The notes beneath the pieces are model-generated. The model was not told the DNA's origin. It did no database searches and saw nothing but the letters and a program-made list of their open reading frames with translations. A stretch of DNA of 47,742 nucleotides. Origin: DAIDHZ01 sp965370365. GTDB taxonomy: Bacteria; Chlamydiota; Chlamydiia; Chlamydiales; SM23-39. Position numbers and translations under genes: made by a program. The DNA is taken from positions 1 to 47,742 of the forward strand of contig CBDUSP010000004.1 in NCBI GenBank assembly GCA_965370365.1, in the 5' to 3' direction. This document shows, one piece after another, positions 17,788 to 25,503 of this stretch; within the stretch, counting starts at the first letter, position 1, and the number at the start of each line of letters is the position of its first letter.

Positions 17788-19317
17788 ATGCAGGCCGAAT
17801 CGGCAGCAGAATTTAAAGGGTGGCGGTCGTTTCTTTGGCCTGTGCACCGCTTTGAGATGAAAAAGTTCCTTCCAATGTTTATCATCTACTTCCTTGTCTC
17901 ATTCAATTACAACGTCTTACGTGTGTATAAAGACACGATGGTGCTCTCTGATTCAAGTTCAGGGGCTGAAGTTCTCCCTTTTATCAAGTTTTGGGCGATT
18001 CTTCCTGGGGCCTTTTTGTTAACTTTTCTTTTTACCAGGCTTACGAATCGATTCTCTATAGAAAAAGTTTTTTATATGATGCTCGGGGGCTTTCTTGCAT
18101 TTTTCCTCTTCTTTGCGTTTGTTTTATTTCCGCTGCAAGAGACCCTTCATCCCCACGCTTTTGCAGACAGGATGCAGTCCTTTCTCCCTGGGGGATTTAA
18201 GGGTTTTATTGCGATTTTCCGGAACTGGACATTTACCCTCTTTTATATGATGAGCGACCTTTGGAGCACGGCGATTATGTCGGTTCTCTTTTGGGGGTTT
18301 GCAAATGAGGTTACAAAAGTCTCTGAGGCTAAACGATTTTATGTCTTATGGAGCATTGGGGCCAATGTTGCGGGAATTTTTGCAGGGCAGCTGGTGGTCT
18401 TCGGGGGAAAGATCTCCTGGGAAAAATCGGTGTCTCCTGTTTGCTGTCTGATTGTTGGAATTGGCCTTACTACAATGGGTATTTTTAGGTGGTACAACAA
18501 GTATGTGGTGCTTCCTTCTAAAGAGGCGCAGCCCTCGATAGGTAAGCCTGAGAAGGTGAAAATGTCCATGAGGAAAAATTTTGCTTACCTTGCAAGATCG
18601 AAATATCTCCTTTGCATTGCTCTGATCGTTCTTTGCTATAACATTGGGATTAACCTCATCGAGGTTGTCTGGAAAAATCAGGTAAGGGAATTGTTTCCAA
18701 ATCCGACAGATTTCAACGTGTACATGGGACAGGTTGTGACCTGGACAGGGGTGCTTGCGACGATGGTTTCCATCTTTGTTTCTGGCAATATTGTGCGCAG
18801 GTTTTCTTGGACGACAAGTGCACTTGTTACGCCAGTCATCGCACTCATTGCAGGATGTGGATTTTTCTTCTTTGTAGTTTTTAAACAAACTGGATTTTCT
18901 TGGCTCCCAATTGCTGCAGCGAGTGTGTCTCCTTTAATGCTGAGTGTATTTTTTGGATCGGTGCATAACTGTACGACACGTGCCTGTAAGTACACTCTCT
19001 TTGATGCGACAAAAGAAATGTCCTTTATTCCACTTAACAGAGAGTCAAAGTTAAAAGGAAAAGCGGCAATTGATGGGGTTGGATCAAGGCTTGGTAAGTC
19101 AGGAAGCTCCATGATTCATCAGGCTCTTTTAATTCCATTTATCACAGTTGCAGCAAGTGCTCCGTATGTTGCGGGAATTTTCTTAATCGTTGGCCTTGTG
19201 TGGATTCTTTCTGCTCTCGCTTTAGGGAAGCAATTTGATGTTGTTACCTCAGAGAAGGCAAAACTCGATATTCCCGAACCCACCAAGGCTCCCGAGCCTG
19301 TTTATACACAAAGTTGA
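17788..19317 (+). CDS. npt1: Nucleotide translocase, ATP/ADP (NTT/TLC) family, copy 1
   Basis: A 509-aa inner-membrane carrier with about 11-12 hydrophobic helices, of the family by which chlamydiae, rickettsiae and plastids exchange nucleotides with a host. Conserved family segments include RFEMKKFLPMF, YKDTMV, EVTKVSEAKRFYVLW, INLIEVVWKNQ, CKYTLFDATKEMSFIPL and KGKAAIDGVGSRLGKSG. The ATG at 17788 has a G-rich ribosome site (GGGGGGAA). The next gene is a close paralogue starting eight bases after the stop. The substrate cannot be decided from sequence; either an ATP/ADP exchanger or a proton-coupled nucleotide importer is possible. Confidence 0.95.
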   Translation: MQAESAAEFKGWRSFLWPVHRFEMKKFLPMFIIYFLVSFNYNVLRVYKDTMVLSDSSSGAEVLPFIKFWAILPGAFLLTFLFTRLTNRFSIEKVFYMMLGGFLAFFLFFAFVLFPLQETLHPHAFADRMQSFLPGGFKGFIAIFRNWTFTLFYMMSDLWSTAIMSVLFWGFANEVTKVSEAKRFYVLWSIGANVAGIFAGQLVVFGGKISWEKSVSPVCCLIVGIGLTTMGIFRWYNKYVVLPSKEAQPSIGKPEKVKMSMRKNFAYLARSKYLLCIALIVLCYNIGINLIEVVWKNQVRELFPNPTDFNVYMGQVVTWTGVLATMVSIFVSGNIVRRFSWTTSALVTPVIALIAGCGFFFFVVFKQTGFSWLPIAAASVSPLMLSVFFGSVHNCTTRACKYTLFDATKEMSFIPLNRESKLKGKAAIDGVGSRLGKSGSSMIHQALLIPFITVAASAPYVAGIFLIVGLVWILSALALGKQFDVVTSEKAKLDIPEPTKAPEPVYTQS

Positions 19318-19324
19318 GAGCTCT

Positions 19325-20848
19325 ATGGAATCCGTAGTCTTTGGGAAGTTGCGCGCTCTTTTCTGGCCCGTGCACCGCGCTGAGCTTAAAAAATTTATCC
19401 CGCTACTTTTGATGTACAGCCTCATTGCGTTTAGCTATGGCGCTCTTAGAAATTGCAAAGACTCCATGGTTGTAACAGCAGAAAACTCTGGAGCAGAGGC
19501 GATCGCATTTATCAAGGTATGGGCGATTCTCCCGGCAGCTATTCTCTTAACGGTTTTGTTTACGCGGCTATCGAATCGCCATACAAGAGAAAAAGTGTTC
19601 TACATCATGATGGGCCTTTTTCTTAGCTTCTTTTTTGTTTTTACATTCATTCTTTACCCCGCCCAAGAGAGTTTACACCCTCATGGCTTTGCAAATGCTC
19701 TTCAATCGATGCTTCCCCAGGGACTTAAAGGATTTATTGCGATCTTCCGCAACTGGACATACACCCTTTTTTATGTGATGAGCGAGCTGTGGGGAACAGC
19801 GATTTTAAGCGTTCTTTTCTGGGGTTTTGCCAATGAAGTGACAAAGGTTTCTGAGGCAAAGCGTTTTTATGTGATCTGGACAATCGGTGCAAATATCGCA
19901 GGGATTTTTGCCGGTCAGCTCGCTGTTTTTCTCTCTAAAAACATCTTTATTCCCTGGATTCCTTACGGAAAGAACTCTTGGGATCAGTCGGTTCTGTTTG
20001 TAAATTTGCTTGTTATCGTAGCTGGGATTATAACGGTTTTTCTCTTTCGCTACGTGACAAAAAGCCTTCCAAAAGAGGAGAGAGAACCGTCTCTTCCTAA
20101 GACTGGAAAGGTCAAAATGTCGATGCGAGAGAATCTTTCCTACCTTCTAAAATCGCGCTATTTGCTCTACATAGCAGCAATTGTTCTCGCTTATAACCTG
20201 AGCATTAACCTGATTGAGATTGTCTGGAAAAATCAGATGAGAGAGCTTTATCCGACACCGAATGAATATAATGGGTGTATGGGGTCTGTGATGACATGGA
20301 TGAGTGTCCTTGCAACGGGGATATCGATTGTCGCATCTCTTGGCAATGTGCTCCGAAGGTTTTCATGGACAAATGTTGCTCTTGTGACTCCTGTGATTGC
20401 GCTTGGAGCGGGTGCCCTCTTTTTTATCTTTGTCTTGGCAGATCGGTTTGGATATGCCGCACTCTCTTCATTTCTTGGGGCAACGCCTCTTGTGCTAAGC
20501 GTGATGTTGGGATCGTTCCATAATGGGATGACAAGGGCCTGTAAGCACACTCTTTTTGACGCGACAAAGGAGATGTCGTTTATTCCGCTTAGTAGTGAGT
20601 CCAAGCTAAAGGGGAAGGCGGCGATCGATGGTGTAGGATCAAGACTTGGCAAGTCGGGTGGATCTGTGATTCATCAGGGACTTCTCATTGTTTTTGCAAG
20701 CGTTGGCGCGAGCACGCCCTATGTGGCTGTGGTTTTCTTAGGCGTTGTTGCAATTTGGATCTTTTCCTTAAAAGCTTTGGGAAAGCAGTTTGATGATCTC
20801 ACTGAGAAGAAAGAAGAAAGCGCAGCTTCTCCTGTAGAAGCCTTATGA
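19325..20848 (+). CDS. npt2: Nucleotide translocase, ATP/ADP (NTT/TLC) family, copy 2
   Basis: A 507-aa paralogue of the preceding gene with the same order of motifs (AELKKFIPLLL, CKDSMV, EVTKVSEAKRFYVIW, INLIEIVWKNQ, CKHTLFDATKEMSFIPL, GKAAIDGVGSRLGKSG) and the same number of membrane helices. A longer loop occurs near residue 200 (SKNIFIPWIPYGKNSWDQ). The ATG at 19325 aligns with the copy-1 N-terminus; an upstream in-frame ATG at 19235 would lie inside npt1 and is rejected. Tandem duplication followed by divergence is likely, with the two proteins probably handling different nucleotides. Confidence 0.95.
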   Translation: MESVVFGKLRALFWPVHRAELKKFIPLLLMYSLIAFSYGALRNCKDSMVVTAENSGAEAIAFIKVWAILPAAILLTVLFTRLSNRHTREKVFYIMMGLFLSFFFVFTFILYPAQESLHPHGFANALQSMLPQGLKGFIAIFRNWTYTLFYVMSELWGTAILSVLFWGFANEVTKVSEAKRFYVIWTIGANIAGIFAGQLAVFLSKNIFIPWIPYGKNSWDQSVLFVNLLVIVAGIITVFLFRYVTKSLPKEEREPSLPKTGKVKMSMRENLSYLLKSRYLLYIAAIVLAYNLSINLIEIVWKNQMRELYPTPNEYNGCMGSVMTWMSVLATGISIVASLGNVLRRFSWTNVALVTPVIALGAGALFFIFVLADRFGYAALSSFLGATPLVLSVMLGSFHNGMTRACKHTLFDATKEMSFIPLSSESKLKGKAAIDGVGSRLGKSGGSVIHQGLLIVFASVGASTPYVAVVFLGVVAIWIFSLKALGKQFDDLTEKKEESAASPVEAL

Positions 20849-21585
20849 CATTAGAATGGCTCGAATTTGACCTGCTAAAAGCATTTCCTCGACTCTCTCA
20901 TGGGGCTTTTTTGAGGCATGGCGGCATAAGCCAGGAGCCTTTTGCGTCGCTTAACGTAAGCATAAGTACAGGTGACCATCCAGACAGCGTAAAGGCAAAC
21001 CGAGAAATCATTTGCAAAGCGCTCGATATTCCAAAAATTGTCTATGCAAAAGTGAATCACGGTATAAATATTGAGTGGGTAACTAACGCAAATGCTGGGA
21101 GTTTACCCGAGAGTGACGCTTTGTTTACCACGGAGAAAAATTTAGGTCTTGCGATTACTCACGCAGATTGTCAGGCTGCCATTTTTTATGATCCTGCAAC
21201 GCAAGCAATTGGAATTGTGCATGCAGGATGGAGAGGTCTTGTACAAAATATGTATGAGAAAGCGGTTGGTGCAATGCATCGTGAAGTTGGCACTTTGGCT
21301 AAAGATCTCATCGTCTGTGTTTCTCCCTCCATTGGCCCCGATCACGCGGAATACAAAAACTATAGAGAAGATTTCCCTGAAGAGCTTTGGAGTTTTCAAA
21401 TGCAACCAAATCACTTTGATTTTTGGGCGATTGCAAAAAAGCAGCTCACCGCTTGTGGCATTTTAGAGAAGAATATTGAGATTAGCGATATTTGTACCTA
21501 TTGCAGTCGCGAGAACTGTTTTTCTTATAGACGGGATAGAAAGACAGGGCGTCATGCAACTGTTGTTGCTCTGAAAAGTCCCTGA
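20845..21585 (+). CDS. pgeF: Laccase-domain purine nucleoside phosphorylase / PgeF family
   Basis: A 246-aa member of the YfiH/PgeF (DUF152) family of copper- or zinc-binding enzymes, described as peptidoglycan-editing or multi-substrate purine nucleoside phosphorylases. Metal-binding signatures are HADCQAA near residue 110, HAGWRG near 127 and the C-terminal SDICTYC with FSYRRDRKTGRHA. Length is typical. The start overlaps the npt2 stop by four bases (ATGA). The last 35 nt, with the stop codon, are part of a 49-nt tandem duplication that extends to the rfbC start. Confidence 0.93.
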   Translation: MTLEWLEFDLLKAFPRLSHGAFLRHGGISQEPFASLNVSISTGDHPDSVKANREIICKALDIPKIVYAKVNHGINIEWVTNANAGSLPESDALFTTEKNLGLAITHADCQAAIFYDPATQAIGIVHAGWRGLVQNMYEKAVGAMHREVGTLAKDLIVCVSPSIGPDHAEYKNYREDFPEELWSFQMQPNHFDFWAIAKKQLTACGILEKNIEISDICTYCSRENCFSYRRDRKTGRHATVVALKSP

Positions 21586-21657
21586 AGTTTACCATAGCTG
21601 TCATGCAACTGTTGTTGCTCTGAAAAGTCCCTGAAGTTTACCATAGCTGTCATGCAA
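21551..21657. repeat. 49-nt tandem duplication across pgeF end / rfbC start
   Basis: The unit at 21551-21599 is repeated without change at 21600-21648, and its first nine bases occur a third time at 21649-21657, where they hold the rfbC start codon. Copy 1 encodes the last residues of PgeF and its stop; copy 2 is an untranslated echo of the same coding end. Without the duplication, the rfbC ATG would lie 17 nt after the pgeF stop. Confidence 0.97.
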
Positions 21658-22173
21658 GTGACATTAGACGATCTTGATGGGCCAAGACTCATTACTCCTA
21701 CTGTTTTTCGCGACGAAAGGGGCTATTTTTTCGAAAGCTACTCTCAACCCTCGTACGAGGGCATGAGCTTTGTTCAAGATAATATCTCTTTTTCAAGGAA
21801 GGGGGTCATTCGGGCTCTTCACTATCAGGCAAACCCTGGTCAAACAAAGCTTGTTTCTTGCCTTAAAGGGAAGATCTGGGATGTTGTGGTTGATATTCGC
21901 CCCGAGTCAGATACTTTTGGCAAGTGGGCGGCAGTTGTTTTAGATGATGAGACGCACCATCAGCTCTTTGTCCCCGTTGGCTTTGCTCATGGATATTGCG
22001 TAATGAGCGATGAGGCGCTCGTTCAATACAAGGTGGGCTCTTTGTATAATTCTGAGACAGAGTGTTCAATCCGCTTTAATGATTCTACTTTGGGGATTTC
22101 TTGGCCCTGCGACACGCCGATCCTTTCAGAAAGAGATCAGAAGAGTCCCTTTTTTAGCGAGATTTTCTCATGA
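21652..22173 (+). CDS. rfbC: dTDP-4-dehydrorhamnose 3,5-epimerase
   Basis: A 173-aa cupin-fold epimerase (RmlC) of dTDP-L-rhamnose synthesis. The segment DERGYFFESY, the catalytic histidine in RALHYQ, the central KLVSCLKGKIWDVVVDIRP run and VPVGFAHGYCV are all family hallmarks. Length is typical. The start codon sits in the third partial copy of the 49-nt repeat. The stop overlaps rfbD by four bases, so rfbCDB form one operon. Confidence 0.97.
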   Translation: MQVTLDDLDGPRLITPTVFRDERGYFFESYSQPSYEGMSFVQDNISFSRKGVIRALHYQANPGQTKLVSCLKGKIWDVVVDIRPESDTFGKWAAVVLDDETHHQLFVPVGFAHGYCVMSDEALVQYKVGSLYNSETECSIRFNDSTLGISWPCDTPILSERDQKSPFFSEIFS

Positions 22174-23018
22174 AAATTTGGATTGTTGGAGCGGGGGGGC
22201 TTCTTGGGTCTTCCCTTGTAGCTAAGGCGCCTAAAAACAGCATTGCAAGCACACGGACAGATGTTGATGTTTGCGATTTCCAAGCGCTTGAGGTTTTTGT
22301 TACAAAGCATCCAGACATCACGCATATTGTCAATTGCGCTGCGCTTGCTCAAGTGGATATAGCCGAAAAGAAATTCGATGCAGCGCATCGAATCAATGCA
22401 ATAGGTCCTGAAAATTTAGGAAGGATCGCAAGTAAGATCGGTGCAAAAATCATTCATATTTCCACAGATTATGTGTTTCCGGGAGATCTGCATCGTCCTT
22501 TACATGAGGAAGATAGTGTAGGGCCTGTGAATCACTATGGGAAAACAAAGTTAGAAGGGGAGAGGCGCCTTTTGTCTGTGTTTCCCTCTGCATGTATCCT
22601 TCGAACTTCTTGTCTTTTTGGTCATGGAGGGAAAAACTTTGTCGCAAGGATGTTTAATCTTTTCAAAGAAAAAGAGGAGATTTTGCTCGCCAATGATCAG
22701 ACAAATAGCCCAACGTACGTAGAGGATTTTTCCCAAGTGATTTTGCAGATGTTAGAAAGAGATGGGGTGTATCACTTTTCCAATCGAGGGATGGCGACAA
22801 AATATAGCTTTGGAAGTGAGATCTTTACCTTTGCAAAAAAGGTGGGGTTAAAGATTAAGACACAACGCTTGATCCCGGTTCCAAGCAGCACATTTACAGC
22901 GTGTTGTCCACGGCCAATGTTTACTGTTTTTGACATATCGAAAATTGCAAAGGTGCTTAAAAAACCGATTGCTCCTTGGGAGGAGTCATTGCACACATTT
23001 TTAGAAGGGTTCCTATGA
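22170..23018 (+). CDS. rfbD: dTDP-4-dehydrorhamnose reductase
   Basis: A 282-aa extended short-chain dehydrogenase (RmlD) that reduces dTDP-4-keto-L-rhamnose with NAD(P)H. The N-terminal dinucleotide loop is GAGGLLGSS, the catalytic Ser/Thr is in HISTDYVF, and the YxxxK pair is YGKTKLEGE near residue 125. Length is normal. Four-base overlaps join it to rfbC and rfbB. Activated rhamnose is probably destined for LPS or surface glycans. Confidence 0.96.
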   Translation: MKIWIVGAGGLLGSSLVAKAPKNSIASTRTDVDVCDFQALEVFVTKHPDITHIVNCAALAQVDIAEKKFDAAHRINAIGPENLGRIASKIGAKIIHISTDYVFPGDLHRPLHEEDSVGPVNHYGKTKLEGERRLLSVFPSACILRTSCLFGHGGKNFVARMFNLFKEKEEILLANDQTNSPTYVEDFSQVILQMLERDGVYHFSNRGMATKYSFGSEIFTFAKKVGLKIKTQRLIPVPSSTFTACCPRPMFTVFDISKIAKVLKKPIAPWEESLHTFLEGFL

Positions 23019-23983
23019 AATCGCTTTTAGTCACTGGAGGATCGGGGTTTATTGGATCTGCGTTTATTCGGTGGGTTCTTCAAAAAACTCCTTTTTCAGG
23101 AAGCATTACGAACTTAGATCTTTTGACTTACGCAGCGATTCCCTCGAATTTAGAGTCAGTGGCTCGAGATTCTCGGTATGCATTTGTGCAAGGGGATATT
23201 CTTGACCCGGCTCTTGTTGAGCATCTCTTAAAAAAAGGAGTGGATACAGTTGTGCACTTTGCAGCAGAGACGCATGTGGATCGAAGTATCGAATCGAGTT
23301 TTCCGTTTATTGAAACCAATGTGAAGGGGACCCTAACGCTTTTAGAAGCGCTGCGCAAGTTTCCTCAGGTGCATTTTCACCATGTATCGACAGATGAGGT
23401 GTACGGTTCTTTAGAAGAAGAGGGGGTGTTTAATGAAAGATCGGCGTACGCGCCCAATTCTCCCTACGCAGCATCAAAAGCGGCGTCCGATCATTTGGTC
23501 CGCGCGTTTGCGCACACTTATGGCTTAAAAACAACAATGTCTCACTGCTCGAATAACTATGGTCCTGGGCAGTATCCAGAAAAGCTCATTCCGCTAGTTT
23601 TACAGAAGTGTCTGACAAACCAGCCCATTCCGATCTATGGGAAAGGGACGAATGTGAGGGACTGGCTCTATGTTGAGGATCATGTAGAGGCGATTTGGAA
23701 GATCTTGGAGTCGGGGAAGGTGGGGGAGACTTACGGGATCGGGGGGGGCACGGAAGTGTCCAATCGCGAAGTGGTCCATCGTTTAATCGATCTTCTCGCG
23801 CAAAAAACGGGAAGAGACACAAGGGAGTATCTCTCTTTAATTGAAGAGGTTAAAGATCGTCCGGGACATGATTTTCGCTATGCAATTGATGCAAGTAAAA
23901 TCCAAAAAGAACTTGGTTGGATGCCAAGGACGTCTTTTGCAGAAGGTCTTGCAAAAACGATCGATTGCCAGGTGTTTCCTTAG
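23015..23983 (+). CDS. rfbB: dTDP-glucose 4,6-dehydratase
   Basis: A 322-aa NAD-dependent extended SDR (RmlB) that makes dTDP-4-keto-6-deoxyglucose. It shows GGSGFIGSAF at residues 7-16, HFAAETHVDRSI near 85, the DEVYG motif with acid/base residues, and YAASK near 150. The ATG at 23015 overlaps the rfbD stop (ATGA); a longer frame starting at 22976 would run into rfbD and is less likely. No glucose-1-phosphate thymidylyltransferase (rfbA) lies in this window, so the first pathway step must be encoded elsewhere. Confidence 0.96.
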   Translation: MKSLLVTGGSGFIGSAFIRWVLQKTPFSGSITNLDLLTYAAIPSNLESVARDSRYAFVQGDILDPALVEHLLKKGVDTVVHFAAETHVDRSIESSFPFIETNVKGTLTLLEALRKFPQVHFHHVSTDEVYGSLEEEGVFNERSAYAPNSPYAASKAASDHLVRAFAHTYGLKTTMSHCSNNYGPGQYPEKLIPLVLQKCLTNQPIPIYGKGTNVRDWLYVEDHVEAIWKILESGKVGETYGIGGGTEVSNREVVHRLIDLLAQKTGRDTREYLSLIEEVKDRPGHDFRYAIDASKIQKELGWMPRTSFAEGLAKTIDCQVFP

Positions 23984-24003
23984 CGATGTATGCGAGGGTG
24001 AGC

Positions 24004-24102
24004 ATGATAGAACAATGCGTTCTGCTTGCGGTAGGAATTGGGGTGTGTTGTACCTGCGCAGTAGGTTATTTGTTGTGTAGCTTCTGTATGCGAGCATCAT
24101 GA
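24004..24102 (+). CDS. Possible small membrane protein
   Basis: A 32-codon frame starting at ATG 24004 and preceded by a good ribosome site (GAGGGTGAG). It encodes one hydrophobic helix rich in Cys, Gly and Val (CVLLAVGIGVCCTCAVGYLL). It lies just after rfbB and overlaps the 3' end of the opposite-strand gene. No homologue is recognised; it could be chance coding. Confidence 0.25.
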   Translation: MIEQCVLLAVGIGVCCTCAVGYLLCSFCMRAS

Positions 24103-25316
24103 TATGTAGCAACCCTGCGTTGACATTTATTGTATATGTATTTTGGAAGATGCTGCATTTTACCCTTATACACCGAGTCTAAACTCTCTACCGCTGTAAG
24201 GATGTTCCCTAGGGTCTTAGTATTCATAAGCTGACCAAAATGCTCTAGTATCAGAGTGATTTTCATTGGTATATTTCGTCCATCGAAGCAGTCAGTGATG
24301 TATCTGGTCATATAAGGAAGAACCGCTTGATGAAAAGCCTTTGGAAAATTGCATGCAAGAGAACCGAAACTGTCTCCTTCTCCATATTTTACAACTAATT
24401 CGGATGTTTTATTACGTACGTTAGCGTCCTTTTGCTGAAGCATGTCCTTGTTATGGTTCAAAAATTTAGCAAGCATACCATCAGTATAATCAGAGGGGGC
24501 CTGTGGGAGAAATGCAGTCATCTCCTCAAGATTCATAGCCGACGACAGTACAAAAAATAAACCAAACTTACCTGGCAATTTGTGCTGATTCCTAAAGATT
24601 TCTTCAGCAATGTCGGCTATTCCCAGTTTTTCTGCGTTATTTAATGGTTTTTTGTGTTGGCTAAATGCAGATAAGAGGACCTCGTGTTGACTCACTACAG
24701 TATCAAATGTCTTAACTATTCTAATTGCTGCGTATGCAGGAGTGTTTTTATCTGCAACAAAGTTTAATAAAAACTTCATTCTTTCTGGCGCTGTTTTACA
24801 CCTGCAAATATTGCTAAACTTTTGGGTAAGCTGTTTGTTGGATTGCTTCGTGTCTGGGTCAATGAATAACAGATCCACACAGAGCGGTGCCTGTGGTGAA
24901 CTCTGCTGATCAAGGTTGGTTTTTTGTGGATTTATTAGCACGTGCATGATCGCGCGACGCGCGGCCTGCACTGCTTGCGCTGCATGTGCCATGCATTCTT
25001 CTGTTTCTTCTTTTGCCTTTGATGGACAGAAATGGTTCAAAGCTGAGATCTCTGGAAGCAGATCACCTTGGTATCCCAATTCCCGTAAACTCATGTGTAG
25101 TCGTTCTGCATAATGCGAATCCACTTCGTACAATGCCCCACTTCTGAAATCTGGCAAGAGATACGATAATAAGTTATCGTGAAAAGTGGAGGTGATGTGG
25201 GAGACGTCACTCGCTTTACTTAGTGTGTTACTAGTGAATCTCGCAATCCGTCGTGTGATTTCAAAAATCTGGAAGCATAGATGAGGGTCTTTACTAAGGG
25301 TTTTAGGAGTTAACAT
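24066..25316 (-). CDS. Unknown 416-aa protein, candidate effector
   Basis: A 416-aa protein that I do not recognise. It is largely helical by composition, has no signal peptide or membrane segment, and carries Ala/Gln-rich stretches near residue 110 (AHAAQAVQAARRA). It is preceded by an exceptionally good sigma70-like promoter. Position between rfbB and the RING gene, A+T-rich flanks and orphan status fit an accessory host-interaction gene, but no domain supports a function. A weak resemblance to eukaryotic GTPase-activating helical domains was considered and not accepted. Confidence 0.7.
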   Translation of the reverse strand: MLTPKTLSKDPHLCFQIFEITRRIARFTSNTLSKASDVSHITSTFHDNLLSYLLPDFRSGALYEVDSHYAERLHMSLRELGYQGDLLPEISALNHFCPSKAKEETEECMAHAAQAVQAARRAIMHVLINPQKTNLDQQSSPQAPLCVDLLFIDPDTKQSNKQLTQKFSNICRCKTAPERMKFLLNFVADKNTPAYAAIRIVKTFDTVVSQHEVLLSAFSQHKKPLNNAEKLGIADIAEEIFRNQHKLPGKFGLFFVLSSAMNLEEMTAFLPQAPSDYTDGMLAKFLNHNKDMLQQKDANVRNKTSELVVKYGEGDSFGSLACNFPKAFHQAVLPYMTRYITDCFDGRNIPMKITLILEHFGQLMNTKTLGNILTAVESLDSVYKGKMQHLPKYIYNKCQRRVATYHDARIQKLHNK

Positions 25317-25345
25317 AATAATATACTGTTATAGTTTTATATACT

Positions 25346-25374
25346 ATTATAACTAATATAGTTTTTTATTTCAA
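25346..25374 (-). promoter_or_regulatory. Strong sigma70-like promoter of the 416-aa gene
   Basis: Minus-strand TTGAAA (25374-25369), a spacer of exactly 17 nt, and a perfect TATAAT (25351-25346). Predicted transcription start is near 25339, giving a leader of about 22 nt before the ATG at 25316. Confidence 0.75.
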
Positions 25375-25478
25375 TTAATTAATAATCCCGAAAAGGTCGC
25401 CAGATCTCGTTGACTGTCAAGGAGTTAGGTGTCGTGAAATCGCAGGCACCCTCTCAGCTTGTTTGTGCGCTATCACTA

Positions 25479-25500
25479 CAGTGATCAAGGCCGATTTGAG
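25479..25500 (-). repeat. Displaced copy of the porin gene 3' end (22 nt)
   Basis: This 22-nt segment is identical to 27271-27292, which encodes the last residues of the OprB-type porin (QIGLDHW). Together the two copies flank the RING-like gene at 25504-27183 as direct repeats. The copy here is not part of an intact porin frame. Confidence 0.9.
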
Positions 25501-25503
25501 TTT

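Noticed and set aside
18678..20652. Similar antisense frames in both npt genes (18678-19112 and 20248-20652)
   Set aside because: Their likeness simply reflects the paralogy of the two sense genes.
24066..25316. RasGAP- or RhoGAP-like domain in the 416-aa protein
   Set aside because: A few helical segments looked suggestive, but no arginine finger or conserved block could be aligned.
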